DNA of 64,000 nucleotides from JAAYFT01 sp041655755 (GTDB lineage Bacteria; Bacillota; Clostridia; Tissierellales; Tissierellaceae). Of this stretch, positions 7,163 to 15,506 are shown piece after piece. The notes below the pieces were generated by a model, which worked only from the letters and a program-made list of their open reading frames with translations, was not told where the DNA came from and searched no databases. Both the position numbers and the translations under genes were made by a program. Each line of letters opens with the position of its first letter. Positions within the stretch are counted from its first letter, which is position 1. The stretch covers positions 1 to 64,000 of the forward strand of contig JBBAEY010000003.1 of the NCBI GenBank assembly GCA_041655755.1. The letters run 5' to 3'.

Positions 7163-8542
7163 ATGATAGAATTGAGAATTGAAAATACAATTTTATACAA
7201 TCTTATATTAGATAATAAGGATAGTCCAATTAAGGAAGGCTCCTTATTTTTAGGAAGAATCCTCAGTATATCAGATGATATGGTCTCCATTAGCATAGAA
7301 GGATTTGGAACAATAGAGGCAGAGCTTGAAAGGGCAGTAAGGCTAGGGGAAGGAGAAGAGATTTTTTTCCAGGTGAAGTCTGCCAGTGACGAAAAGGTGG
7401 TTTTGCGTCCATTTTCAGAAGAAGAATTCACTCCCAAAAGTATATCTAAACTCGATGACAATCCAATAGAGAAGATTTTAAAGAGCATCAATGTAGAGAG
7501 CAATAAGGAGACAATAGGACTTGTAGAAAATATGATGAAACACAATATTCCTCTTGTGAAAAGCAAGCTAATCAGTGCATTTAAAACTTTAGAAAAGCTA
7601 GATGAGCTTATTAATCTTCAAGAAAACAAAAAGGTGATACTGTCAGATATACCTGATACAAATGGAAATAAAAATGAAATTGACTCAGGGGCTAGTCTAT
7701 CACCGAAAGATATAGATATAAAATACTTGTTAGTTTACGATGAAATAGATGAGACTAATAAAAGGGACCTTAGGCCTGAGCTTAGTGGGCTATTAGACAA
7801 TTTACATGAAGAGGACCTGGAAGACGGTGCAAGGATCATTAGCTTCATGCAAAAAAACAATATACAAGCAACTTTAAATAACATAAAGAATATGAGGGAA
7901 TTGGACCAGGACCCTATAAAGTTTCTAGAAAACCTAAAAGTAGTCTATGATAAAATTGAAGACTTAAAGCTAGGGAATGGGGAAATTAAAACAATCCAGA
8001 CTGCTGTAGAGGATATGGATAAGAGAAGCATAACTTTGAATAGGGAAAAGGTAGCTGAGCTCAGTAAAATGATAGATGCTTTAATCAGAGAAAAACCTGC
8101 TAGTACAAAAGAAGCCTTTGACTCCATAAGAGGCAGCTTAAATCTTTTAAAAGACCTGGACGAAAATATTAACTTCTTATTTTATCCCCTTTATTATGAT
8201 CAGGAAACAGGAATTAGAGATTTGTTGACCTTAGCTAAGGAGGGAAAGAAATCTGGCAGCAAGAGCAAGGGACTCAATATATTCATAAATCTAAATACAA
8301 ATAATCTTGGAGGGGTAAAAATATATGCTAATGTTTATGGTAATTCCCTTTCAGTTAAAATGTATATAATGAAGGAAGATTTGGATTTATTTAAATCTGC
8401 AGAAAAAAAAGTAATTGAAAACATAGATTCAATAGGCTATAGTGTAAAAGAGATTGAGTTTGTGACGAGTGAAAAGTTTTCTATGATAGAACACTTAGCA
8501 AGCAACCCCAAACCCTCATATATATTAGATTTGAGAGCGTGA
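7163..8542 (+). CDS. YlqG-like protein with FliK-type C-terminal domain
   Basis: A 459-residue mostly helical and charged protein without signal peptide or clear membrane segment. The last ~90 residues (LNTNNLGGVKIYANVYGNSL, then MYIMKEDLDLF and NIDSIGYSVKEIEF) resemble the C-terminal hook-length-control domain of FliK. The N-terminal 90 residues look like a small beta domain (LFLGRILSISDDMVSISIEGFGTIEAEL). B. subtilis has ylqG in the same place, between rnhB and the FlhB-like ylqH. The function is not known to me; a role in export specificity is inference. The next gene starts just past its stop. Confidence 0.65.
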   Translation: MIELRIENTILYNLILDNKDSPIKEGSLFLGRILSISDDMVSISIEGFGTIEAELERAVRLGEGEEIFFQVKSASDEKVVLRPFSEEEFTPKSISKLDDNPIEKILKSINVESNKETIGLVENMMKHNIPLVKSKLISAFKTLEKLDELINLQENKKVILSDIPDTNGNKNEIDSGASLSPKDIDIKYLLVYDEIDETNKRDLRPELSGLLDNLHEEDLEDGARIISFMQKNNIQATLNNIKNMRELDQDPIKFLENLKVVYDKIEDLKLGNGEIKTIQTAVEDMDKRSITLNREKVAELSKMIDALIREKPASTKEAFDSIRGSLNLLKDLDENINFLFYPLYYDQETGIRDLLTLAKEGKKSGSKSKGLNIFINLNTNNLGGVKIYANVYGNSLSVKMYIMKEDLDLFKSAEKKVIENIDSIGYSVKEIEFVTSEKFSMIEHLASNPKPSYILDLRA

Positions 8543-8547
8543 ACACA

Positions 8548-8844
8548 ATGAAAGAGAAAACGAAACTGGAAAAAGAGATTAGAAAAGCAGTTGGTCTTTC
8601 CTATAAAATTGGTGATACAGCACCTAAGGTAATAGCAAAGGGAAAAGGTATTGTTGCAGACAGGATATTGGACAAGGCCATAGAGGAAGATGTCCAAGTC
8701 TATAAGGATGAGGAATTGGTGAATAGCCTAATGAATCTTGAAATTAACGAGGAAATCCCCGAAGATTTATATGAAGCTATAGCAGAAATAATATTTTATG
8801 TTTACAGCATCGATTCTGAGAAAGGTAAAGGCAAAAATGAATAA
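8548..8844 (+). CDS. FlhB C-terminal-domain homologue (YlqH/FlhX type)
   Basis: A 98-residue soluble protein matching only the part of FlhB that follows the autocleavage site: AVGLSYKIGDTAPKVIAKGKG, a central helix, and the end EIPEDLYEAIAEIIFYVYSID, which parallels EDLYEAVAEVLAYVYSL of the true FlhB at 33275-34363. There is no membrane region and no NPTH site. Such stand-alone domains can replace the cleaved FlhB fragment in other species; that role here is inference. An alternative GTG start at 8539 would overlap the upstream stop; neither has a clear ribosome binding site. yraN overlaps its end by 8 nt. Confidence 0.85.
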   Translation: MKEKTKLEKEIRKAVGLSYKIGDTAPKVIAKGKGIVADRILDKAIEEDVQVYKDEELVNSLMNLEINEEIPEDLYEAIAEIIFYVYSIDSEKGKGKNE

Positions 8845-9187
8845 TATAGAAAAGGGTAGAGAAGGTGAATCAATTGCCAAATCCTACTTAATATCAAAGG
8901 GTTATAAAATTTTAAATATGAACTACAGGAACAAAATTGGAGAAATTGATATTATAGCACTATATGAGGAGAAGCTTATATTTGTAGAAGTAAAGACTAG
9001 GACAGGGATTGGATTTGGATATGCCTATGAGGCCGTCAATAGAAAAAAACAAAGGAAGATTATTGCAGTATCCTATGCCTATTTAAAAGACAAGGGTTTA
9101 ACAGACTATCAAACAAGGTACGACATAATTGAGGTATATTTGATAAAAGAAGTAAAAATCAACCATATAGAGAATGCTTTTAACTAA
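8837..9187 (+). CDS. yraN: YraN family endonuclease-fold protein (UPF0102)
   Basis: A 116-residue protein with a Holliday-junction-resolvase-like PD-(D/E)XK fold. The active-site pattern is visible as IGEIDIIA...LIFVEVKTR, preceded by GREGESIAKSYLISKGY. Its in vivo role is unsettled; the link to DNA recombination comes from the fold and from the neighbours comM and dprA. The ATG at 8837 is preferred because AGGTAAAGG lies upstream and the protein then begins MNNIEKGREGE; a longer frame from 8798 lies inside the upstream gene. It overlaps that gene by 8 nt. Confidence 0.92.
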   Translation: MNNIEKGREGESIAKSYLISKGYKILNMNYRNKIGEIDIIALYEEKLIFVEVKTRTGIGFGYAYEAVNRKKQRKIIAVSYAYLKDKGLTDYQTRYDIIEVYLIKEVKINHIENAFN

Positions 9188-9208
9188 GAATGTCGTAAAA
9201 TTAGTTTT

Positions 9209-9241
9209 TTACCCTATTACCTGGGTAATGGATATTATAAT
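9209..9241 (+). promoter_or_regulatory. Inverted repeat and -10-like element before comM
   Basis: ATTACC (9216-9221) and GGTAAT (9224-9229) form an inverted repeat with a 2-nt centre, and TTACCC (9209-9214) supplies a third similar half-site. TATAAT (9236-9241) follows, but no convincing -35 lies at 16-18 nt. It may be an operator next to a weak promoter. Confidence 0.3.
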
Positions 9242-9258
9242 TATAAAGAGGTATTGCT

Positions 9259-10785
9259 ATGTATTCTAATATAAAAACATGTGTATTGCAGGGCTTAAAT
9301 GGGAATGTAGTCGAAGTTGAAACCGATTTATCCAGAGGTTTACCAGTATTCAACATAGTTGGATTGCCGGACGTTTCCATAAAGGAATCAAAAGAGAGGG
9401 TGCGAACAGCTATAAAAAATAGTGGCTATGAGTTTCCCCTCAGCCGAATTACCATTAATCTTGTGCCCGCCAATCTTAAAAAAGAAGGCTCGCAAATGGA
9501 TTTGGCAATAGCTGTTGGGATATTGAAGTCATCGGGGATAATAATAGATAAAGATCTGGAAGATACTGTCCTAATTGGAGAATTGTCCCTGGAGGGAAAA
9601 ATCAATCCCATTGAAGGTGCTCTGGCGATTATCATATCCATGAGGGAGCTTGGAGTAAAAAGGTGTATTGTGCCATTTGACAATAGAGATGAATGTAGTG
9701 TAATTAGGGATATGGAGATTATTCCAGTTGAAAACCTAAAGCAAACTGTTGACTATTTAAATGATGAAATACATATTTCTCCTCATTTAAAGAATCCATA
9801 TAAAGAAGAAATGGAAAATGAATTTCCTTTAGATTTTGCAGATATAAAAGGGCAGGCAGGATTAAAGAGGGCCTTGGAAGTAGCCGTGTCTGGAGGGCAT
9901 AATATAATAATTATTGGTCCACCTGGGGCGGGCAAGACCATGGCAGCTCGTAGAATACCATCTATAATGCCTGAGCTAACATTTGATGAAGCTGTGGAGA
10001 CAACGAAAATATATAGTATAAGTGGGCTGTTAAAAAGCAACTCACTAATTAAGGAAAGGCCATTTAGATCACCACATCATACAGCATCAGCTGTCTCACT
10101 AATAGGTGGTGGAAGGATTCCTAAGCCGGGTGAAGTGTCCTTATCCCACAATGGAGTCCTATTTTTAGATGAATTACCAGAATTTCCAAGATCCGTGCTA
10201 GAGGTACTTCGACAACCTCTAGAAGATGGGACAGTGACCATATCTAGAGCTAATGCAAGCTTGACCTATCCTGCCAAGTTTATGCTGGTAGCTAGTATGA
10301 ATCCTTGTCCGTGCGGATATCTAGGAGATCCAGTACACGCCTGTACATGTTCTCAGGCCAGTATCGATAGATACTTGGGGAAAATCAGCAATCCATTACT
10401 GGACAGAATAGATATTCATATTGAAGTTCTCCCAGTAAATTACGATGAGTTAAGGGGCAGTAATGAAGAAGAAAAATCTGAAGCTATTAGAACAAGAGTC
10501 AATATAGCAAGAGAAATACAATTAAATAGATATAAAAACTTAGGTATATATAGTAATTCACAAATTCCAAATAAACACATCAGGGAGTATTGTAAGCTAT
10601 CTAAATCAGCAGAGAAAATAATGAATCAAGCTTTTGACAAATACAAATTTAGCGGCAGAACATATAATAAGTTACTGAAGGTATCTAGGACAATTGCAGA
10701 TTTAGATGGTGCAGATATTATTGACGATAGACATATTCTTGAAGCCATCAGATATAGGACCCTAGATAATAAATATTGGGGGTAA
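9259..10785 (+). CDS. comM: ComM/YifB family Mg-chelatase-like AAA+ ATPase
   Basis: A 508-residue ATPase. In naturally competent bacteria ComM is a hexameric helicase that promotes branch migration during integration of transformed DNA. The N-terminal ~190 residues form a Lon-protease-like fold (GLPVFNIVGLPDVSIKESKERV). The AAA+ core has Walker A GPPGAGKT near residue 221, Walker B LFLDELPEF and the sensor ASMNPCPCGY with a cysteine cluster (CPCGYLGDPVHACTC). A C-terminal lid follows. It is adjacent to yraN and dprA, a common DNA-processing cluster. Competence of this organism cannot be judged from here. Confidence 0.95.
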   Translation: MYSNIKTCVLQGLNGNVVEVETDLSRGLPVFNIVGLPDVSIKESKERVRTAIKNSGYEFPLSRITINLVPANLKKEGSQMDLAIAVGILKSSGIIIDKDLEDTVLIGELSLEGKINPIEGALAIIISMRELGVKRCIVPFDNRDECSVIRDMEIIPVENLKQTVDYLNDEIHISPHLKNPYKEEMENEFPLDFADIKGQAGLKRALEVAVSGGHNIIIIGPPGAGKTMAARRIPSIMPELTFDEAVETTKIYSISGLLKSNSLIKERPFRSPHHTASAVSLIGGGRIPKPGEVSLSHNGVLFLDELPEFPRSVLEVLRQPLEDGTVTISRANASLTYPAKFMLVASMNPCPCGYLGDPVHACTCSQASIDRYLGKISNPLLDRIDIHIEVLPVNYDELRGSNEEEKSEAIRTRVNIAREIQLNRYKNLGIYSNSQIPNKHIREYCKLSKSAEKIMNQAFDKYKFSGRTYNKLLKVSRTIADLDGADIIDDRHILEAIRYRTLDNKYWG

Positions 10786-10790
10786 GGGAT

Positions 10791-11882
10791 TTGGATATTA
10801 CAAATAGAGATATTATTATATGGCTCAATAACATAGGAATAAGCAACAGTAATATACAGAAGATAAGCTTATATTTTCCAGAACTCAAGGATATTTGGGA
10901 AGTAGGCAGAAAAGAGTTTTTTGCAATTGAAGGAGTAAGCGAAGACATCAAGGAAAAGGTTTTAGCTAATAGAAACAATCAAAATATAAAGAGATTGTTT
11001 GAGAAGATTCAAGAGCAAAATTTAAATGTAATTACAATTTATGATGAAAATTATCCCAACAGGTTAAGATATATATACGATAGTCCAAGAGTTTTATATT
11101 TAAAGGGGCAAACATTTGTCGATGAGGAATTATCCATAGCCATAGTAGGTTCGAGAAAATCTACATCCTATGGGAAATGGGCATGTGAAAAGTTTACAAG
11201 GGAACTTGTGAATATGGGAGTAACAATCATAAGTGGCTTGGCAGCAGGTATTGATGCAATAGCCCATAAAATGGCCCTGGAAAATGGAGGAAAGACCATA
11301 GGAGTACTTGGAAGTGGAATAGATGTAATATACCCAAAAAGAAATCTTTCCCTTTATAAGGAAATGGAGGAGAAGGCTACTATAATTTCTGAGTTTCCAA
11401 TTGGAATGCCACCGCTGGCACATAATTTTCCCCAGCGAAATAGAATTATTAGTGGCCTATCACTTGGTGTTATAGTAATAGAGGCACAGGAGAAATCAGG
11501 CTCATTAATAACCGCCCATCATGCTATAGAGCAAGGTAAGGATGTTTTTGCCCTACCAGGTAATATTAATAGTATATTTAGTAGTGGTACAAATAAACTA
11601 ATTAGGGATGGGGCAAGGCCTCTTCTAGAAATAGAAGATATAATTGAGGAGATTCATGAACTAAAGGGAAGCTTGTCAGTTAACAAAAAAATCGAAGACT
11701 ATTCAGATTTTAGTGATTCCGAGGTTAAAATTCTGCGGGCACTGGAGGAGGGGCCACTCCATGCAGACACAATTGTTTATAAAACAGGTTTAGATATATC
11801 AAATGTGATTAGTATATTGACCATCTTGGAATTGAAAGGTGCAGTACAAGAGCTATCTGGCAGGACTTTTGCTCTTAATTAA
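10791..11882 (+). CDS. dprA: DNA-processing protein DprA
   Basis: Loads RecA onto incoming single-stranded DNA. The ~363 residues contain an N-terminal helical/SAM-like region (1-70), the Rossmann-like DprA domain with AIVGSRKSTSYGKW, ISGLAAGIDAIAHKMAL, VLGSGIDVIYPKRN and FPQRNRIISGLS, then a C-terminal winged helix (about 300-363). The TTG at 10791 is chosen because GGGGGTAAGGG lies just upstream; an in-frame TTG at 10776 overlaps comM and has no good site. It is followed by topA after 21 nt. Confidence 0.94.
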   Translation: MDITNRDIIIWLNNIGISNSNIQKISLYFPELKDIWEVGRKEFFAIEGVSEDIKEKVLANRNNQNIKRLFEKIQEQNLNVITIYDENYPNRLRYIYDSPRVLYLKGQTFVDEELSIAIVGSRKSTSYGKWACEKFTRELVNMGVTIISGLAAGIDAIAHKMALENGGKTIGVLGSGIDVIYPKRNLSLYKEMEEKATIISEFPIGMPPLAHNFPQRNRIISGLSLGVIVIEAQEKSGSLITAHHAIEQGKDVFALPGNINSIFSSGTNKLIRDGARPLLEIEDIIEEIHELKGSLSVNKKIEDYSDFSDSEVKILRALEEGPLHADTIVYKTGLDISNVISILTILELKGAVQELSGRTFALN

Positions 11883-11903
11883 ATATTCATGGAGGTGTAT
11901 GTG

Positions 11904-13988
11904 TTGCAGAAAAATTTAGTAATTGTCGAATCACCTGCTAAGGCAAAAACCATAGAGAAGTTTTTAGGAAAGAATTACAAGGTAACCGCTTCCATTGGTC
12001 ATATAAGGGATTTACCAAAGAGCAGTTTAGGTATTGACATAGAAAACAGGTTCGAACCCAAATATATAACAATTCGTGGAAAAGGGCCAGTAATCAAGGA
12101 ATTAAAGAATGAAGCAAAAAAATCAAAAAACATCTATTTAGCCACTGACCCCGATAGGGAGGGCGAGGCAATTTCTTGGCATTTGGCACATATCTTAGGA
12201 ATTGACGATAAGAAAAAGGTTAGGGTCGAATTTAATGAAATAACAAAGAATGCCGTAACCAATGCCATTAAGAAACCAAGGGAGATAGATTTAAATTTAG
12301 TTGATGCACAACAGGCCAGGAGAATATTAGATAGGCTTGTAGGTTATAAAATCAGCCCATTACTTTGGAGGAAAATTCGAAAGGGACTTAGTGCTGGTAG
12401 GGTACAATCTGTGGCAGTTAAACTAATTTGCGACAGAGAAAAGGAAATCGAAAATTTCCTTCCGGAGGAATACTGGAGCATAAAGGCCATGCTGCAGAAG
12501 GACAAAGAGGTCTTTGAATCGAATTTCTATGGTGTAATTGTAGATGGAAAAGAAAAAAAGATTGATTTGAAAAACAAGGAACAAGTTGACAGCATATTGG
12601 CTGCAATAGATAAGAAAAATTTCATTGTAAAAGACCTCAAAAAGGGCTTGAAAAGGAAGAAACCAAACCCACCCTTTACAACTAGTACCCTGCAACAAGA
12701 TGCATCAAAAAAACTAGGTTTTAGTACAAAGAAAACTATGATTATAGCACAACAGCTGTATGAGGGTATAGCTATTAAGGGTGAAGGTTCAGTTGGATTG
12801 ATTACCTATATGAGGACAGATTCCACTAGAGTTTCAAAAGAATCTATACAATTAGCTGGAAAGTTAATCACTAGTGATTTTGGTGAGAAGTACTTTGATG
12901 GAGGCAATGAGTATAGCAATAAATCTAAAAAGGATTCACAAGATGCCCATGAGGGGATCAGACCAACTTCAATTGATAAGGTCCCAATTTCAATAAAAGA
13001 TTCTTTATCAGCAGATCAATATAAGTTATATAAGTTGATTTGGGAAAGATTCCTTAGCTCTCAAATGACAAATGCAGTTTATGACACCCTTACTGTAACT
13101 TTTGAAAACAAAACTTATATATTTAAATCCTCTGGTTCCATATTAAAGTTTGATGGTTTTCTTAGGGTTTATAATAGTGGAGATGAAGAAGAAAAAAGCT
13201 TAAATATTGCAGATGTAAAAAAGGATGATATTCTAGCAGCTAAAAAGGTGATTCCAAAGCAACATTTCACCCAAGCTCCAGCACGATTTACAGAGGCATC
13301 CTTGATTAAGACCCTAGAGGAACTAGGAGTAGGAAGGCCAAGTACATTCGCCCCTACCATATCAACTATACTGTCTCGAGACTATGTAATTTTGGAAAAA
13401 AGATCTTTTTCACCGACTGAATTGGGCATATTGGTAAACGACCTACTAAGTGAATACTTTAACGAAGTTATAAATGAGGAATTTACTGCTCAGTTGGAGG
13501 AAAACCTTGACAATATAGCTGAAGGTCAGTTGCCTTGGATAAGGGTGGTAGAAGACTTTTATAAGGATTTCTCCACTTATTTAGAAAAAGCCGATAAGGA
13601 GATTGAAAAGATAGAGATCCAAGATGAGGTATCAGATGTGGTATGCGAATTTTGTGGTAGAAACATGGTCGTTAAAACTGGTAGATATGGCAAGTTTTTA
13701 GCCTGTCCTGGTTATCCTGAGTGCAAAAATACAAAACCAATACTAGATAAATTAGATGTAGATTGTCCAAACTGTGAAGGCAAATTGGTCAGGAGAAGAT
13801 CAAAAAAAGGTAGAGTATTTTACGGTTGCAGTAATTATCCAGATTGTAATTTCGTCCTGTGGGATGAACCTATTAAGGAAAAATGCCCCAAGTGCGGAAG
13901 CCTGATGGTAGTTAAGAAAAACAAGAGTGAAAAGAAAATCAAATGCACCAATGAGGATTGTGGTTATTCCGAAGTCAAAAAAATATAA
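11904..13988 (+). CDS. topA: DNA topoisomerase I
   Basis: Type IA topoisomerase that relaxes negative supercoils. The 694 residues start with the Toprim block NLVIVESPAKAKTIEKFLG and have DPDREGEAISWHL. The catalytic tyrosine is Y302 in TYMRTDSTRVS. Three C-terminal zinc fingers are visible (CEFCGRN...CPGYPEC, CPNCEGK...CSNYPDC, CPKCGSL...CTNEDC). TTG at 11904 is preferred over ATG at 11889 because the GGAGGTG site is at 11891-11897 and would otherwise fall inside the gene. The gene leads directly to codY; xerC and hslVU, found here in B. subtilis, are absent. Confidence 0.97.
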   Translation: MQKNLVIVESPAKAKTIEKFLGKNYKVTASIGHIRDLPKSSLGIDIENRFEPKYITIRGKGPVIKELKNEAKKSKNIYLATDPDREGEAISWHLAHILGIDDKKKVRVEFNEITKNAVTNAIKKPREIDLNLVDAQQARRILDRLVGYKISPLLWRKIRKGLSAGRVQSVAVKLICDREKEIENFLPEEYWSIKAMLQKDKEVFESNFYGVIVDGKEKKIDLKNKEQVDSILAAIDKKNFIVKDLKKGLKRKKPNPPFTTSTLQQDASKKLGFSTKKTMIIAQQLYEGIAIKGEGSVGLITYMRTDSTRVSKESIQLAGKLITSDFGEKYFDGGNEYSNKSKKDSQDAHEGIRPTSIDKVPISIKDSLSADQYKLYKLIWERFLSSQMTNAVYDTLTVTFENKTYIFKSSGSILKFDGFLRVYNSGDEEEKSLNIADVKKDDILAAKKVIPKQHFTQAPARFTEASLIKTLEELGVGRPSTFAPTISTILSRDYVILEKRSFSPTELGILVNDLLSEYFNEVINEEFTAQLEENLDNIAEGQLPWIRVVEDFYKDFSTYLEKADKEIEKIEIQDEVSDVVCEFCGRNMVVKTGRYGKFLACPGYPECKNTKPILDKLDVDCPNCEGKLVRRRSKKGRVFYGCSNYPDCNFVLWDEPIKEKCPKCGSLMVVKKNKSEKKIKCTNEDCGYSEVKKI

Positions 13989-13996
13989 ATAATTAA

Positions 13997-14011
13997 AATT
14001 TTCTGTACATT
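13997..14011 (+). promoter_or_regulatory. CodY box overlapping the codY promoter
   Basis: AATTTTCTGTACATT matches the published CodY consensus AATTTTCWGAAAATT at 13 of 15 positions. Its last base is the first base of the -35 element. This placement would let CodY block its own promoter when GTP and branched-chain amino acids are abundant. Confidence 0.65.
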
Positions 14012-14039
14012 TGTAAAAATATGTAGTAAAATTTAGAAT
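14011..14039 (+). promoter_or_regulatory. Sigma-A-type promoter for codY
   Basis: TTGTAA (14011-14016), a 17-nt spacer and TAGAAT (14034-14039). Transcription would begin near 14046, leaving a leader of about 60 nt that contains the small inverted repeat TTGAG-N5-CTCAA (14054-14068). Confidence 0.6.
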
Positions 14040-14106
14040 ATAGCAATGTTTTGTTGAGGAATTCTCAATAATTAATTGGTAACCATATAATGAGAGGAGT
14101 ATGCTT

Positions 14107-14886
14107 GTGGAGAGTTTATTGCAGAAAACTAGAAGGTTAAATATGTCACTGCAAAGCTATGGGCCAAAACCCGTTTCTTTTTCTGATCTCAGTAATATAT
14201 TAAGTAATATTTTAGATGCCAATGTATATATAGCAAGTACAAGCGGAAGAGTACTAGGATACGAATTGTCTAAGGGTTTTGAATGTGACATTATTCAATT
14301 AGAGATAGTGAAAGAAAAAAGATTTCCAAAAAAATATAATGAAGAATTACTTAGATATACAGAAACAAATGAGAATATGAGAGAAGTGACAGACTGCGTT
14401 TTTGATCAGGTCTCTAAGTGTGAATACCCTGACAAGATAGTAACAGTAATACCAGTAAATAGCGGTGGTAAAAGGCTAGGCACCTTGGTACTTGCACGAT
14501 TTGGAAAGGACTTTACGGAAGACGATTTAGTGTTGGCGGAGTACAGTGCTACAATAGTAGGTATGGAAATACTTAGGTCAAAGTCTGAAGAGATTGAGGA
14601 GGAAGCCAGAAAAAAATCAGTAGTTCAAATGGCTATAGGTACATTATCCTATTCAGAACTCGAAGCTATGGAACACATATTTAACGAACTAGAAGGAAAC
14701 GAGGGGTTGCTAGTAGCAAGCAAGATTGCTGATAGGGTGGGAATTACAAGATCTGTAATAGTAAATGCCCTTAGAAAATTCGAGAGTGCAGGGGTCATAG
14801 AAACCCGCTCCCTAGGTATGAAGGGGACTCACATTAAAATTTTAAATGATAAGTTGCTGGATGAACTTTTAAAATCAAAAGAATAG
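14107..14886 (+). CDS. codY: GTP-sensing transcriptional repressor CodY
   Basis: Global nutrient regulator that binds GTP and branched-chain amino acids and represses stationary-phase genes, including motility genes in several Firmicutes. The 259 residues equal the family length. A GAF-type sensor occupies about 1-155 and a winged helix the C-terminus (ASKIADRVGITRSVIVNALRKFESAGVIETRSLG). GTG at 14107 is preferred because AGGAG is then 7 nt upstream and the start MESLLQKTRRLN aligns with other CodY proteins; ATG at 14101 is too close to the site. It directly precedes the flagellar operon, as in B. subtilis. Confidence 0.96.
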   Translation: MESLLQKTRRLNMSLQSYGPKPVSFSDLSNILSNILDANVYIASTSGRVLGYELSKGFECDIIQLEIVKEKRFPKKYNEELLRYTETNENMREVTDCVFDQVSKCEYPDKIVTVIPVNSGGKRLGTLVLARFGKDFTEDDLVLAEYSATIVGMEILRSKSEEIEEEARKKSVVQMAIGTLSYSELEAMEHIFNELEGNEGLLVASKIADRVGITRSVIVNALRKFESAGVIETRSLGMKGTHIKILNDKLLDELLKSKE

Positions 14887-14908
14887 TGTATACTATTCTT
14901 TTAGTTTT
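14877..14908 (+). terminator. Terminator overlapping the codY stop
   Basis: The arms 14877-14887 and 14892-14902 pair over 11 bp (9 of them the AAGAATAGT/ACTATTCTT core) with loop GTAT, followed by AGTTTTAT. The left arm contains the end of codY. It separates codY from the flagellar operon, although the U-tract is short. Confidence 0.7.
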
Positions 14909-15102
14909 ATAGGACTTTGGTGGGAGCTTTCAAAATTGAGACAAAAACCTATGACAATAACTACCAAAATGTATTTAAATTATGTATAATACATAATAGT
15001 AATTCAAAATTAGATAAAACATATGAATACTGCCACTTTACAGTGGAAAATTGTTACAAAATGTAGTATTATATTGATAAATGAATTAGTGGGGGGGAGT
15101 AT
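14909..15102 (+). promoter_or_regulatory. Upstream region of the fla/che operon
   Basis: This 194-nt gap should hold the promoter of the ~31-kb motility operon. A 19-nt palindrome, ATTATGTA-TAA-TACATAAT (14979-14997), contains a TATAAT (14985-14990). A shorter inverted repeat, CCACT-N4-AGTGG, lies around 15033-15046. No -35 box fits the TATAAT at a normal spacing, no SigD-type promoter is evident and no CodY box of quality is seen. The region ends in the strong GGGGGGGAG ribosome binding site of flgB. Confidence 0.4.
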
Positions 15103-15504
15103 ATGATAAGCAAGGCTTTTAACAATATAGACTTTTATAAAAAGGCTATAGATGGTAGCTGGTTAAGACATCAGGCGATTTCGCAAAATATAGCAAATGT
15201 AAATACTCCAGAATACAAGCGAAAGCTTGTAACTTTTGAAGATCAGCTAAAGGATGCCATGGGAAAGAGCAAGGTTTCCCTAAGAAAGACAAATGAAAAG
15301 CATATTTCAAAGGGAACAAATCAATTTTCTCCTAAGCTACTGGAGGACAAATCCACATCATATAGGATTGACGGAAACAATGTAAACATCGATACAGAGT
15401 CAGCAGAACTTGCAAAAAACGATATTATGTATAATGCTATGGTAAATCAAGTCATAAGTGAATTTGAGAAAATTAAAAATGTAATTGCAGAAGGGAGTAA
15501 ATAA
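15103..15504 (+). CDS. flgB: Flagellar basal-body rod protein FlgB
   Basis: Proximal rod subunit exported through the flagellar type III apparatus. The 133 residues contain the rod-family N-terminus with SQNIANVNTPEYKRK near residue 30 and a C-terminal heptad segment around DIMYNAMVNQVISEFEKIKN. First gene of the motility operon, with a very G-rich ribosome binding site 6-13 nt before ATG; flgC follows after 2 nt. Confidence 0.95.
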   Translation: MISKAFNNIDFYKKAIDGSWLRHQAISQNIANVNTPEYKRKLVTFEDQLKDAMGKSKVSLRKTNEKHISKGTNQFSPKLLEDKSTSYRIDGNNVNIDTESAELAKNDIMYNAMVNQVISEFEKIKNVIAEGSK

Positions 15505-15506
15505 AT

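Noticed and set aside
15033..15056. CodY box before flgB
   Set aside because: Only a GAAAATT half-site is present; the full 15-base match is poor.
14909..15102. c-di-GMP riboswitch or T-box before the flagellar operon
   Set aside because: No conserved core of either class is visible; only short inverted repeats are present.
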